Assembly (NCBI GenBank): GCA_012961305.1
Contig: DTZQ01000226.1
Coordinates: forward strand, 1 to 21,652
DNA: 21,652 nucleotides
Direction of reading: 5' to 3'
DNA from: Armatimonadota bacterium
Lineage (GTDB): Bacteria > Armatimonadota > UBA10988 > DTZQ01
Each line of letters begins with the position of its first letter. Position 1 is the first letter of the stretch. The translations under genes and the position numbers were made by a program. The notes under the pieces are model-generated. The model searched no databases, had not been told where the DNA came from, and saw only the letters and a list, made by a program, of their open reading frames with translations. Shown here piece by piece: positions 1-6,759 of the stretch.

Positions 1-82
1 CGGCCTGGATAAGGTAATCCGTAATCAAAGCATCTAAATAGGCGCGCGCTAATTTTTCCCGCAATTCGCTCTCCAAAGCCAT
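1..82 (-). CDS. Unknown protein, N-terminal fragment (runs off the window)
   Basis: Only the first 27 codons are in the window; the reading frame stays open to the left edge. It begins MALESELREKLARAYLDALI, an amphipathic and probably helical start. The ATG (80-82) is preceded on the minus strand by GAGGGAG (91-97) with an 8-base spacer, and a good minus-strand promoter lies at 164-192, so I believe this is a real gene start. There is too little sequence to name a family. It is divergent from the protease/barrel gene. Confidence 0.6.
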   Translation of the reverse strand, partial: MALESELREKLARAYLDALITDYLIQA

Positions 83-120
83 AGGTATATCTCCCTCATA
101 TTTGGTCCCCAGTTCCAATT

Positions 121-152
121 TCTCCCCTTTCCTCCTCGGCGAGAGGTGGGGA
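121..152. repeat. GC-rich imperfect palindrome
   Basis: A TCCCC...GGGGA imperfect hairpin sits in the leader of the leftward gene, with an inner CTC-GGC-GAG loop. Its layout resembles the palindrome at 311-352. Such C-run/G-run palindromes often occur as dispersed intergenic repeats, but repetition elsewhere in the genome cannot be tested here. Confidence 0.3.
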
Positions 153-163
153 TAACCATATTT

Positions 164-192
164 ATTGTACCAGATATTTTCAGGGTTGACAA
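164..192 (-). promoter_or_regulatory. Sigma70-type promoter for the leftward gene
   Basis: Read on the minus strand, TTGTCA (187-192) and TACAAT (164-169) are separated by 17 bases. Each hexamer matches the consensus at five of six positions. Transcription would start near 157, giving a leader of about 75 bases before the ATG at 82. Confidence 0.55.
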
Positions 193-212
193 GTCCAAAT
201 TCATCAAAACAG

Positions 213-241
213 TTGACAGCCCAGCAAAAATCTGTTATCAT
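213..241 (+). promoter_or_regulatory. Sigma70-type promoter for the protease/barrel gene
   Basis: TTGACA (213-218) is followed after 17 bases by TATCAT (236-241), a perfect -35 and a five-of-six -10. The predicted start is near 248-249, giving a leader of about 147 bases. A small hairpin, AGAGGC-6-GCCTCT, lies at 256-273 at the very 5' end of this transcript. This promoter is back to back with the minus-strand promoter at 164-192. The rest of 83-395 shows no convincing gene. Confidence 0.6.
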
Positions 242-310
242 AGGCTCTGGATACAAGAGGCCACCACGCCTCTACCCCAATGCCGGATGTTCATGATGCA
301 GGATACTTCA

Positions 311-352
311 CCCCCTCTATCCCCTCGCGGGCAGGGGGAAGAAGGAAAGGGG
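311..352. repeat. GC-rich palindromic element in the leader of the protease/barrel gene
   Basis: The inner stem CCCCT (321-325) pairs with AGGGG (333-337) across a 7-base loop. The outer CCCC run (311-315) can pair with GGGG (349-352). It lies 44-85 bases before the ATG at 396, so it would fold in the 5' leader of that mRNA. It is followed by a purine-rich stretch rather than a T-run, so it does not look like a terminator. Confidence 0.35.
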
Positions 353-395
353 TGCTTCCTGTAGGCAGTAAAAATCATGGGAGGGAAAGATAAGG

Positions 396-3257
396 ATGTA
401 CTTCCGTAGCGTGATTTCCGTATGGTTGGGAGTTGGTTTTCTGCTGGGCCCGGGCCCCATCTGGGGGGCGTTTCCTGACGGGTATAATCATCCTGAACTG
501 GAGTTCGTAGAGAGTGAAACGGCTCACTTCCGCCTCATCTACCAGAAGGGGTTAGATTCGCTGGCTGAGCAATGTGCGGTGATACTGGAGCGGATTTACG
601 AGCCGGTGTGCAAGGCCCTGGGAACTTATCCTCCGGAAAAGACCCCCTGCATTTTGACCGACTATGATGACGTAGGACGCAACTTTGCGGTGCGGTTGGA
701 ACACCGAATGTACATTTCCCAACCGGTGGTCAATCAGGCGCGCATAGGTCGCACGGAATGGTTGACCCACCTCTTGGCCCATGAATTCACCCACGTAGTT
801 AACTACTGGGCCCTGCGGCGGGCCTATGGGGAATGGGGAGAGTGGGCCGGCATGGAATTGCAACCTCAGTGGTTTACTGAGGGTTTGGCCGAGTTCATAG
901 GCACCGGCCAAGTGCAGCGGGAGAACAGTTTGGTACTCCAGGCCGCCCGGGAACAGTTGCTCATTCCTTTGGGCAAATTGGATTTAGCGGAAAATCGTAT
1001 AGACCTCGTGGAAACTTGGCTTCTCTACTCGCAGGCCCATTCTCTGGCCATGTTTCTGGCCCGGCAGTTTGGCCAGGATGTCTTCCAGCGGATACTTGAC
1101 AACTACAGCCGGCGGCCGGTTTTTGAGTGGGCCCTGCGGGAAACTATTGGCCTGGGCCAGCGAGAACTGTTTCAGGCCTGGTGGGAAGAAATCCAAACCC
1201 GGCTGGCCCAGGTAGAGACCGACCAGGAGCCCCTGGAAGAAGGCTCGGAGGAACTGCCGGTGCCTCTGGAAACTCCCCTGAGCGTTCGCTGGTCGCCCGA
1301 TGGCCAATGGATAGCCATATTTGGCATCCAGGATTGGGAGGAACCCGTACCAGGCTTGTATTTGATGCGGGCTGATGGAAGTGGCTGGCGGCGTTTGGCG
1401 GACAATTTGGACCTGTTTAACTCCCCCAAGTTTTCTTGGTCGCCCGAGGGGAAGCAAATTGTGTACTGTGGCCGTTATCAAACTGAGGAAGGCGCGGTGC
1501 GCAACGGACTGTTTATCGTGGATTTGAGCACCGGCAAAAGCCGCCGCCTCACGGGCAACTTGCGGGCTACCGAACCGGATTGGAGTCCCAACGGGAGGTG
1601 GATTGCCTTTTCCCTCTACGAGAAGGCCCGTTCCTATCTGGCTGTCATCAGACCCAACGGCACTGGGTTGCGGGTGGTTACCGTGGGCCAGCCTTTCGAT
1701 GTCTTCCAACCTACCTGGGCTCCAGACAGCCGCCGATTGGCGTTCTCCCTGGTGGACGAGGAAGGCACCGATATTGCCGTTATCCGTCTGGACGGAACGC
1801 GCCTGCAGCGACTCACCCAAGACGTGTGGCCCGACCAGTTCCCTGCCTGGTCGCCCACGGGGGAGGAAATCGCCTTCATGTCCTACCGGGGCGACGTCGA
1901 GGCCCTGTATGCCCTGTCCGGAGAGGGGGAAGGTTTGGCCGGCATCGCTTCTAACCTGTACACCGTGCGTTCCGACGGAAGTGGCTTCCACCCGGTCACC
2001 GCTGCCCGAACGGGCGGGACCTTTTATCCCTCCTGGTTGCCCGATGGGAAACGGTTGGCTTTCAGCCTGTTTCGCACCCGTGCGGCCTCCCTGCACTTGT
2101 TGACTCCCAGAGAAGCGGAAGCCGGGGCTGGAAACTCGCCTCCTATCCCTACGAGCACAGGGCCCGTGGGTAGTCCAAATCTGCGTCAGGTAGACCCCAC
2201 CAATGCAGATAGCGATGGGGTAGGGGAGGAGAGAATCGAAACCGTTCCTGCACCCAAAGAGGCCAAAATGACTCCCCCTCGACCCTATCGCGGTTGGCGA
2301 CGGCTCCAGCGGGTAGTGAGTCGCCCCTTCACCGACCAGGACGGCTTGGGGGATACTATCGGGGTGCGCACTACCTTTACTGACCCTCTCCGGCAGCATA
2401 ATGTCACCCTGGAAGCCGCCTACGGTTTGGACAGTGAAGAATGGAACTTCAACTTCGGCTATGTCAATGACCAAACCCGGGCCAGTTTGGGCTTTAACTT
2501 GTTCCAGCGGGTGCCTGACCCCCGCCTGGACCGGGGGGCACTGGTAGCAGACCGAGCGCGGGGGGTGGAGTTCTTAGCCCGTTTGCCCGTAGCACCCAGC
2601 CGCTCTCCCTGGGTAAAAGATGTGTACACCTTGGGTTTGGAGTTTGCTGAGCGGACGCCTTTCCGCCTGGGCTTGCCGCTTTCGCCGGCCCCGCAAGCGG
2701 TTCAGGTGAACGTCCTGAGCCTGGGTTGGCAGCGCGATGTATTTGTGCCCAACCGCGGCAACCAGTCCTACCGCCTGCGATGGGCCCGGGCCTTGTCAGA
2801 CCTGCTGCGCAGCGACTTGGACTTCACCCAAGTCGAGGCCACTTACCTCCAGCGGTGGCAGATTCCCGACCGACGGCGGATGTTGTCCCTGGGGCTGCAA
2901 CTGCAAGCCTTTGAAGGCGATAATTTCGGAGGACGGGACTTCCAACAGCAGTTGTTCCTGGGCGAATTGCGCTACGATTGGCGGGTGGCTAACCAACTGT
3001 ACACTAAACTGTGGCCCTATTTCTACGCCGGACGGCTCTATCTGAGTGCCATTTTGGAAACGCGGGATGTGTTGGCCGGTGAGGCGGGAGGGATAGACCT
3101 GCGCGAACGGGTCCGCCTCGAATTGCGCCACGAAGGCTGGTTGACCCGGGGGTGGAAATATGAAGTGCGACTTGGTCCGCGTTTCTTCTTTGGCACCCCG
3201 CGGGAGAGCGAATTCTTCACCAATCTGACGGTAGAAGTGCACGATTTGACTTTTTAG
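396..3257 (+). CDS. Secreted zinc protease / TolB-like propeller / outer-membrane barrel fusion protein
   Basis: This 953-residue protein reads as three modules. A signal peptide (about 1-25) precedes a gluzincin-type metallopeptidase domain with HEFTH at 129-133 and a likely third zinc ligand in WFTEGLAEF (E162), as in peptidase MA-like proteins. Residues 295-570 hold six PD40/TolB-type blades, each with a W-(S/A/L)-P-(D/E/N/T)-(G/S) core (for example RWSPDGQW, DWSPNGRW, AWSPTGEE). A Pro/Gly/acidic linker (570-630) leads to about 300 residues of alternating, aromatic-rich strands ending in LTF. A terminal Phe after beta-strands is the usual outer-membrane barrel signature. The ATG has GGGAGGG upstream at 379-385, spaced somewhat long. 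Inferred role: outer-membrane-anchored periplasmic or surface protease, substrate unknown. Domain calls are by eye; the barrel is the least certain. Confidence 0.8.
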   Translation: MYFRSVISVWLGVGFLLGPGPIWGAFPDGYNHPELEFVESETAHFRLIYQKGLDSLAEQCAVILERIYEPVCKALGTYPPEKTPCILTDYDDVGRNFAVRLEHRMYISQPVVNQARIGRTEWLTHLLAHEFTHVVNYWALRRAYGEWGEWAGMELQPQWFTEGLAEFIGTGQVQRENSLVLQAAREQLLIPLGKLDLAENRIDLVETWLLYSQAHSLAMFLARQFGQDVFQRILDNYSRRPVFEWALRETIGLGQRELFQAWWEEIQTRLAQVETDQEPLEEGSEELPVPLETPLSVRWSPDGQWIAIFGIQDWEEPVPGLYLMRADGSGWRRLADNLDLFNSPKFSWSPEGKQIVYCGRYQTEEGAVRNGLFIVDLSTGKSRRLTGNLRATEPDWSPNGRWIAFSLYEKARSYLAVIRPNGTGLRVVTVGQPFDVFQPTWAPDSRRLAFSLVDEEGTDIAVIRLDGTRLQRLTQDVWPDQFPAWSPTGEEIAFMSYRGDVEALYALSGEGEGLAGIASNLYTVRSDGSGFHPVTAARTGGTFYPSWLPDGKRLAFSLFRTRAASLHLLTPREAEAGAGNSPPIPTSTGPVGSPNLRQVDPTNADSDGVGEERIETVPAPKEAKMTPPRPYRGWRRLQRVVSRPFTDQDGLGDTIGVRTTFTDPLRQHNVTLEAAYGLDSEEWNFNFGYVNDQTRASLGFNLFQRVPDPRLDRGALVADRARGVEFLARLPVAPSRSPWVKDVYTLGLEFAERTPFRLGLPLSPAPQAVQVNVLSLGWQRDVFVPNRGNQSYRLRWARALSDLLRSDLDFTQVEATYLQRWQIPDRRRMLSLGLQLQAFEGDNFGGRDFQQQLFLGELRYDWRVANQLYTKLWPYFYAGRLYLSAILETRDVLAGEAGGIDLRERVRLELRHEGWLTRGWKYEVRLGPRFFFGTPRESEFFTNLTVEVHDLTF

Positions 3258-3335
3258 AGCCGTTTCCAAGGCCGGGGTCGAGAGGCGAGAGGTTAAAGAA
3301 GACCCTCGACTTTATCCCTCGTTCCGGGGAAACCT

Positions 3336-5558
3336 GTGGCATCAGACCCTTTGCAGATAGACCTTAGCCCGTGGGTAAGGAAAGCCCAGGCGCAGGCTGC
3401 GGCCCATGAGCACGCCGGGGTTATTGAGACCTGCACCCGGGCCTTGAGCGAGGTCGGGGAAAGGGAAGGGGTCTGGCTGCCTGCGGAGTTAGTTACGGAA
3501 CTTTACTTTCTGCGCGGGGATGCCGGGCGGTACATTGGGCGCTGGCTTTTAGCAGAGACCGACTTTGGTTCCTGCTATGAATTGGCTGCTCAGGCCGGAA
3601 TCTGGCCCCGGGCCGGCCGGGCCCTGCGGCTGCAGGGAGAAGTTTATCTGCGTCTGAAGCGTACGGAAGAGGCCATTGCTGCCTTTCGTCGAGCGGTGGA
3701 AATTGCGGCGGAACACGGAGACCAGACCGGAGTTCTGTGGAGCCAGGCCTATTTGGCCCGGGCCCTTTCCGACCACGGCGAACGGGAAGAGGCGCTGGCC
3801 TTAGCCAGTCAGGTGATAGAGAAGGCCTCAGCAGCCACCAGGAAGGAACTGGAACTGCGGGACCTCATATTGGTAACTGCCTATAACACCCTGAGCCTCA
3901 TTCACTTCCGCGGTGGCCGTCTGGCCGAAGCCCACGGGGTAGCCTTGGCCGGTTTGCGCTTGCTGCCCCGGGTCAACCATCCCCTTACTGCGGGTCGAAC
4001 CTACCGCATGCTGGCCATTCTGGAAGGGGAACAACGTTCCTACAGTACGGCCATCAGTTACCTCCACCGAGCCCTGCAAGTGTACGAAGAGGCCCACTAT
4101 GAACCGGGCCGTTACGATGCCTATTGGAGCCTGGCGGTGACCTATGTGGACATGGGCGATTTGCGCAACGCTCAACTGTGCTTGCACCAGTGTGCAGAAA
4201 TTGCGCAGCGGTTGGAACTGAAATTGGAACTGGGTAAAACCAAGTCCCGCTTTGGCGACATTGCCCTGCGGGAGGGAAACTACCAACAGGCTTTGGAACT
4301 GTATCGGGAGGATTTGACCCTCACCCAGGAAATCGGCGACCGCCAGGCCTTGGGATACTGCCACCGCAACTTAGCCCTGTGCTATCGGCTGCTAAACCGG
4401 CTCCCGCAGGCCGAGCGACATGCCAAAGAGAGCCGGCGAGCCTTTACGGCGACCCAGCGGCGTACCTTAGCCGCCCTGGCTCAAGCTTTGCTGGCCGAGG
4501 TGTATTTGCGCCAGGGACGTCTGGACGAAGCGGAGGGGGAAATTGAAGCCGCAGGTAGGATATTGGAAAGCCAGGGGGAGGATGAAGACCGGGCCGCGGT
4601 GTACCGCGTGCTGGCCCTGCTGGCTCGGGAGCGGAACGATTACGCCCGGGCAGAGCAGTATTTCGAGCGTAGTCTGCAAGCCCATAGGCGTCAAGTGCCT
4701 ACACGGGAGTTGGCCGAAACTTGCTACGATGCGGGGGAAACTATGTACCGCGCCGGACGACATCCCGCGGCTCTACGTTACCTCCGGGCGGCTATTGAAC
4801 TGGCCGGCGTCTTGGGCTCGCGGGACATTCGCCTGAAGGCCGTGCAGTTGATGGAAGAAATTGACCGTTTGGATGCCCAGCGGATGAAATTGGCTCCCTA
4901 CCTGCCCAGCGGAGCCGTGGATGAATTGAGCACGGAGGGTCAGGAGGCGGAGCAAGGCTATCTGACCACCCTGGCGACGGTCATGTTCGTAGATATGCGA
5001 GGTTCTACTTCGTTGTCCGAGGCCCTCACGCCCTTGGAAATGGCCCAAACGGTGGACGCCTTTTTAGGACCGGTGGTGCGCATTATCATCCAAAATGGAG
5101 GGGCAGTGGACAAGTTCATTGGGGACTGTGTAATGGCTGTTTTCGGAATGCGACAGGAAGGCACGGGAGCAGCCGAGGCCGTACGCGCCGGGTGGGAAAT
5201 TGTGGAATATTTAGCAGCCACTACCCGAGTACGCCGGGAGGCTGGAGCCAGTGTTTTGGAAGCCAGTATTGGGATTAATACGGGGGAGGTCCTGGCTGGT
5301 TGCTTTGGACCGCTGCTGAAACGCGATTACACGGTGTTAGGTTATCATGTGAACTTGGCCGAGCGACTGCAGGACTTGGCTTCGGATTTGGAGGCCGAGG
5401 CGCCCAACCGTTTGGTCATCAGCGGCAGTACCTATCGGGAAGTGGCTACTTGGGTGGAGGCAACCCGCCTGCCGGTGGAGGAGTTGCAGTTGAAAGGTAT
5501 TGACCTTCAGCAAGTAGAAGCCTGGCTGGTGACAGGAATAAAACCCGTTTCCCCTTGA
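3336..5558 (+). CDS. TPR-repeat class III (IIIb) adenylate cyclase
   Basis: The protein has 740 residues. Residues about 15-520 are a long array of TPR-like helical pairs (recurring A-x-x-x-Y/L and DxxxALxxY patterns), with no transmembrane segment, so it is probably cytoplasmic. The C-terminal class III cyclase domain (about 540-740) has both metal-binding aspartates, D553 (FVDMRG) and D597 (KFIGD). It also has the purine-selecting lysine K593 and the transition-state pair N673/R677 (VNLAERL). The second purine-selecting position is Thr (T666 in DYTVLG) rather than Asp, which is the class IIIb arrangement of cyanobacterial CyaC and soluble adenylyl cyclase. All catalytic residues are present, so cAMP synthesis is likely. 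Class IIIb enzymes are often bicarbonate-responsive; whether this one is remains inference. The GTG start has only a weak GGGG upstream, so the exact start is uncertain. It follows the protease/barrel gene by 78 bases. Confidence 0.85.
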   Translation: MASDPLQIDLSPWVRKAQAQAAAHEHAGVIETCTRALSEVGEREGVWLPAELVTELYFLRGDAGRYIGRWLLAETDFGSCYELAAQAGIWPRAGRALRLQGEVYLRLKRTEEAIAAFRRAVEIAAEHGDQTGVLWSQAYLARALSDHGEREEALALASQVIEKASAATRKELELRDLILVTAYNTLSLIHFRGGRLAEAHGVALAGLRLLPRVNHPLTAGRTYRMLAILEGEQRSYSTAISYLHRALQVYEEAHYEPGRYDAYWSLAVTYVDMGDLRNAQLCLHQCAEIAQRLELKLELGKTKSRFGDIALREGNYQQALELYREDLTLTQEIGDRQALGYCHRNLALCYRLLNRLPQAERHAKESRRAFTATQRRTLAALAQALLAEVYLRQGRLDEAEGEIEAAGRILESQGEDEDRAAVYRVLALLARERNDYARAEQYFERSLQAHRRQVPTRELAETCYDAGETMYRAGRHPAALRYLRAAIELAGVLGSRDIRLKAVQLMEEIDRLDAQRMKLAPYLPSGAVDELSTEGQEAEQGYLTTLATVMFVDMRGSTSLSEALTPLEMAQTVDAFLGPVVRIIIQNGGAVDKFIGDCVMAVFGMRQEGTGAAEAVRAGWEIVEYLAATTRVRREAGASVLEASIGINTGEVLAGCFGPLLKRDYTVLGYHVNLAERLQDLASDLEAEAPNRLVISGSTYREVATWVEATRLPVEELQLKGIDLQQVEAWLVTGIKPVSP

Positions 5559-5583
5559 CAATTTGCAGAGATTAGATTATAAT
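5555..5583 (+). promoter_or_regulatory. Perfect-consensus sigma70 promoter
   Basis: TTGACA (5555-5560), exactly 17 bases, then TATAAT (5578-5583): both hexamers and the spacing are ideal. The -35 box overlaps the TGA stop of the cyclase gene (5556-5558). Transcription should start near 5590, about 112 bases before the small basic protein gene at 5702. This predicts strong constitutive expression of the small basic protein, prolyl isomerase and membrane protein genes. Confidence 0.85.
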
Positions 5584-5602
5584 TTGGGCAGGAGGCCACC
5601 AC

Positions 5603-5635
5603 AGTCCCTTTAGTCACTTAGCCACGCAGCCACTT
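5603..5635 (+). repeat. Degenerate 8-base tandem repeat in the leader
   Basis: About four imperfect copies of AG(T/C)CAC(TT/GC) run head to tail (units near 5603, 5612, 5620 and 5628). They lie in the 5' leader between the consensus promoter and the ribosome site of the small basic protein. No function is evident; it is probably slipped-strand repeat sequence. Confidence 0.5.
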
Positions 5636-5701
5636 AACTGGTATCGGGTTGGAAGCGCGGTGGCCATTCACCTATCAGGCATCAGAAAAGGAGGTGATGG
5701 C

Positions 5702-5797
5702 TTGGGAAACGACAAGAAGAAACACCGTCGCAAAGTGCGCAAGCACTGGCAGAAAAAACGCCGGCGTGCTAATCGCCACAAGACCAAACGAAGGTAG
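5702..5797 (+). CDS. Very small basic COX24/AURKAIP1-like (bS22-type) protein
   Basis: This 31-residue reading frame starts at TTG (5702). It is preceded at 5687-5698 by a 12-base sequence complementary to the 16S rRNA 3' end (AAAGGAGGTGAT), with 7 bases between GGAGG and the TTG. The protein is over half Lys/Arg; its core RRKVRKHWQKKRRRANRHK fits the K-R-R-K-x-x-K-H-x-x-K-K-R-R pattern of the COX24_C/AURKAIP1 family. Bacterial members of that family are small ribosome-associated proteins such as actinobacterial bS22. It is the first gene after a perfect consensus promoter and stops 4 bases before the prolyl isomerase ATG, so the two are probably co-translated. The inferred role is small ribosomal subunit binding. 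The family match is by eye on a short, low-complexity protein. The expression signals are stronger evidence than the homology. Confidence 0.75.
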   Translation: MGNDKKKHRRKVRKHWQKKRRRANRHKTKRR

Positions 5798-5801
5798 AAC
5801 C

Positions 5802-6758
5802 ATGAGTCAGAAATCGGTGAACAGCAACGGGAAAGGTGGGCCGAGGATGGGCATCTGGTTGCTGGTGCTTTTCCTCGGCCTTAGTTTGACCGCTCTGGCC
5901 CTGTGGGCTCGCACCAGCCGACTGGTAGCCCGAGTTAATGGAGTAGGCATTAGTTACGCTAACTTTTTGGACCGGCTCATTCGCCGCGCCGGACGGGCCA
6001 TCTTGGAAGAAATGGTCAATGAGTTGCTCATTAGGCAAGCGGCTTCCTCCGCAGGCCTTAGGGTAACCCCAGAGGAAATTGAGGCCCGGGCCCAAATCCT
6101 ATGGCAGCAGCGGTTTACAGCCTCAGGGGATTTTGAACAATGGAAGCGGGAAAACCCCAAACAGTGGGTTGAATGGAGGGAAAGGGTGCGCATTTCGCTG
6201 TTGTACGACAAGTTGGTCCAGCAGTCAGTACAGGTGAGGGAGGAAGATGTGCGAACCTACTATGAGAATCACCGGGAGGAGTTCAAATTGCCGGAGCGGG
6301 TGCACGCGCGAGGCATTCTATTTGCCAACGAGGAGAACGCGCGCGAAATCTTGAGACTACTCCGCCGTGGTCAAGCAAAGTTCACCGACATGGCCCGGGC
6401 CTTTTCTTTAGACCCGGCCACCAAGGACCAGGAAGGAGATATGGGTACCTTTGCTCGGGGCACTTATGCGGAGGAAATCGAAAAGGTCGTTTTCAACTTG
6501 GAAATTGGCCAGATTAGCGACCCGGTGTACATCCCTTCCGTAGGTTATTACCTGCTAACGGTCGAGGAGCGATTTCCACCCCGGCAGCAAACTCTGGAGG
6601 AAGTGAAGGAGGAAATTGCCCGGCGGTTGCGGCGGGAAAGAGAAGCGGCGCAACGTATCAAGTATTTGAATGAATTGCGACAAAAGGCCGTCATCGAGAT
6701 TTTGGATGAGCGTTTACGCCCGCCAAAACCGGAAAAGGGGGGAAATATGACTGATTGA
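5802..6758 (+). CDS. Membrane-anchored parvulin-type peptidyl-prolyl isomerase (PrsA/SurA-like)
   Basis: The protein has 318 residues. One hydrophobic segment (about 16-36) near the N-terminus acts as an anchor or uncleaved signal; no lipobox cysteine is seen. A SurA_N-like helical chaperone region (about 42-160, beginning VARVNGVGISYANFLDRL) is followed by a rotamase (PPIC) domain. That domain is seen in RVHARGILF...FTDMARAFSLD...GDMGTFARG...GQISDPVYIPSVGYYLLTVEER. The tail is charged and helical. It should fold or chaperone exported proteins outside the cytoplasmic membrane. I chose the ATG at 5802 over a longer in-frame reading from 5649, because the extra 51 codons overlap the 31-residue gene in another frame and make no signal-like sequence. 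The gene probably couples to the stop of that small gene. Its stop precedes the next ATG by a single base. Confidence 0.88.
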   Translation: MSQKSVNSNGKGGPRMGIWLLVLFLGLSLTALALWARTSRLVARVNGVGISYANFLDRLIRRAGRAILEEMVNELLIRQAASSAGLRVTPEEIEARAQILWQQRFTASGDFEQWKRENPKQWVEWRERVRISLLYDKLVQQSVQVREEDVRTYYENHREEFKLPERVHARGILFANEENAREILRLLRRGQAKFTDMARAFSLDPATKDQEGDMGTFARGTYAEEIEKVVFNLEIGQISDPVYIPSVGYYLLTVEERFPPRQQTLEEVKEEIARRLRREREAAQRIKYLNELRQKAVIEILDERLRPPKPEKGGNMTD

Positions 6759-6759
6759 A

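Noticed and set aside
146..364. 72-codon open frame in the left intergenic region
   Set aside because: It spans both divergent promoters and a GC-rich palindrome, has no ribosome site and no protein-like composition.
984..2474. 496-codon minus-strand open frame opposite the protease/barrel gene
   Set aside because: It is a mirror of a GC-biased real gene; the plus-strand frame has signal peptide, HEFTH and propeller motifs, while this one has none.
3258..3335. Possible terminator between the protease/barrel and cyclase genes
   Set aside because: Only a 6-base GTCGAG/CTCGAC pairing across a long loop, with no T-run.
5337..5345. Loss of the cyclase purine-selecting aspartate at Y670
   Set aside because: On aligning from N673, the selecting residue is seven positions earlier (T666). 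Y670 is not that site, so there is no active-site loss.
5649..5801. 51-codon N-terminal extension of the prolyl isomerase
   Set aside because: It overlaps the ribosome site and the whole 31-residue gene in another frame. The natural membrane-anchor N-terminus begins at 5802.
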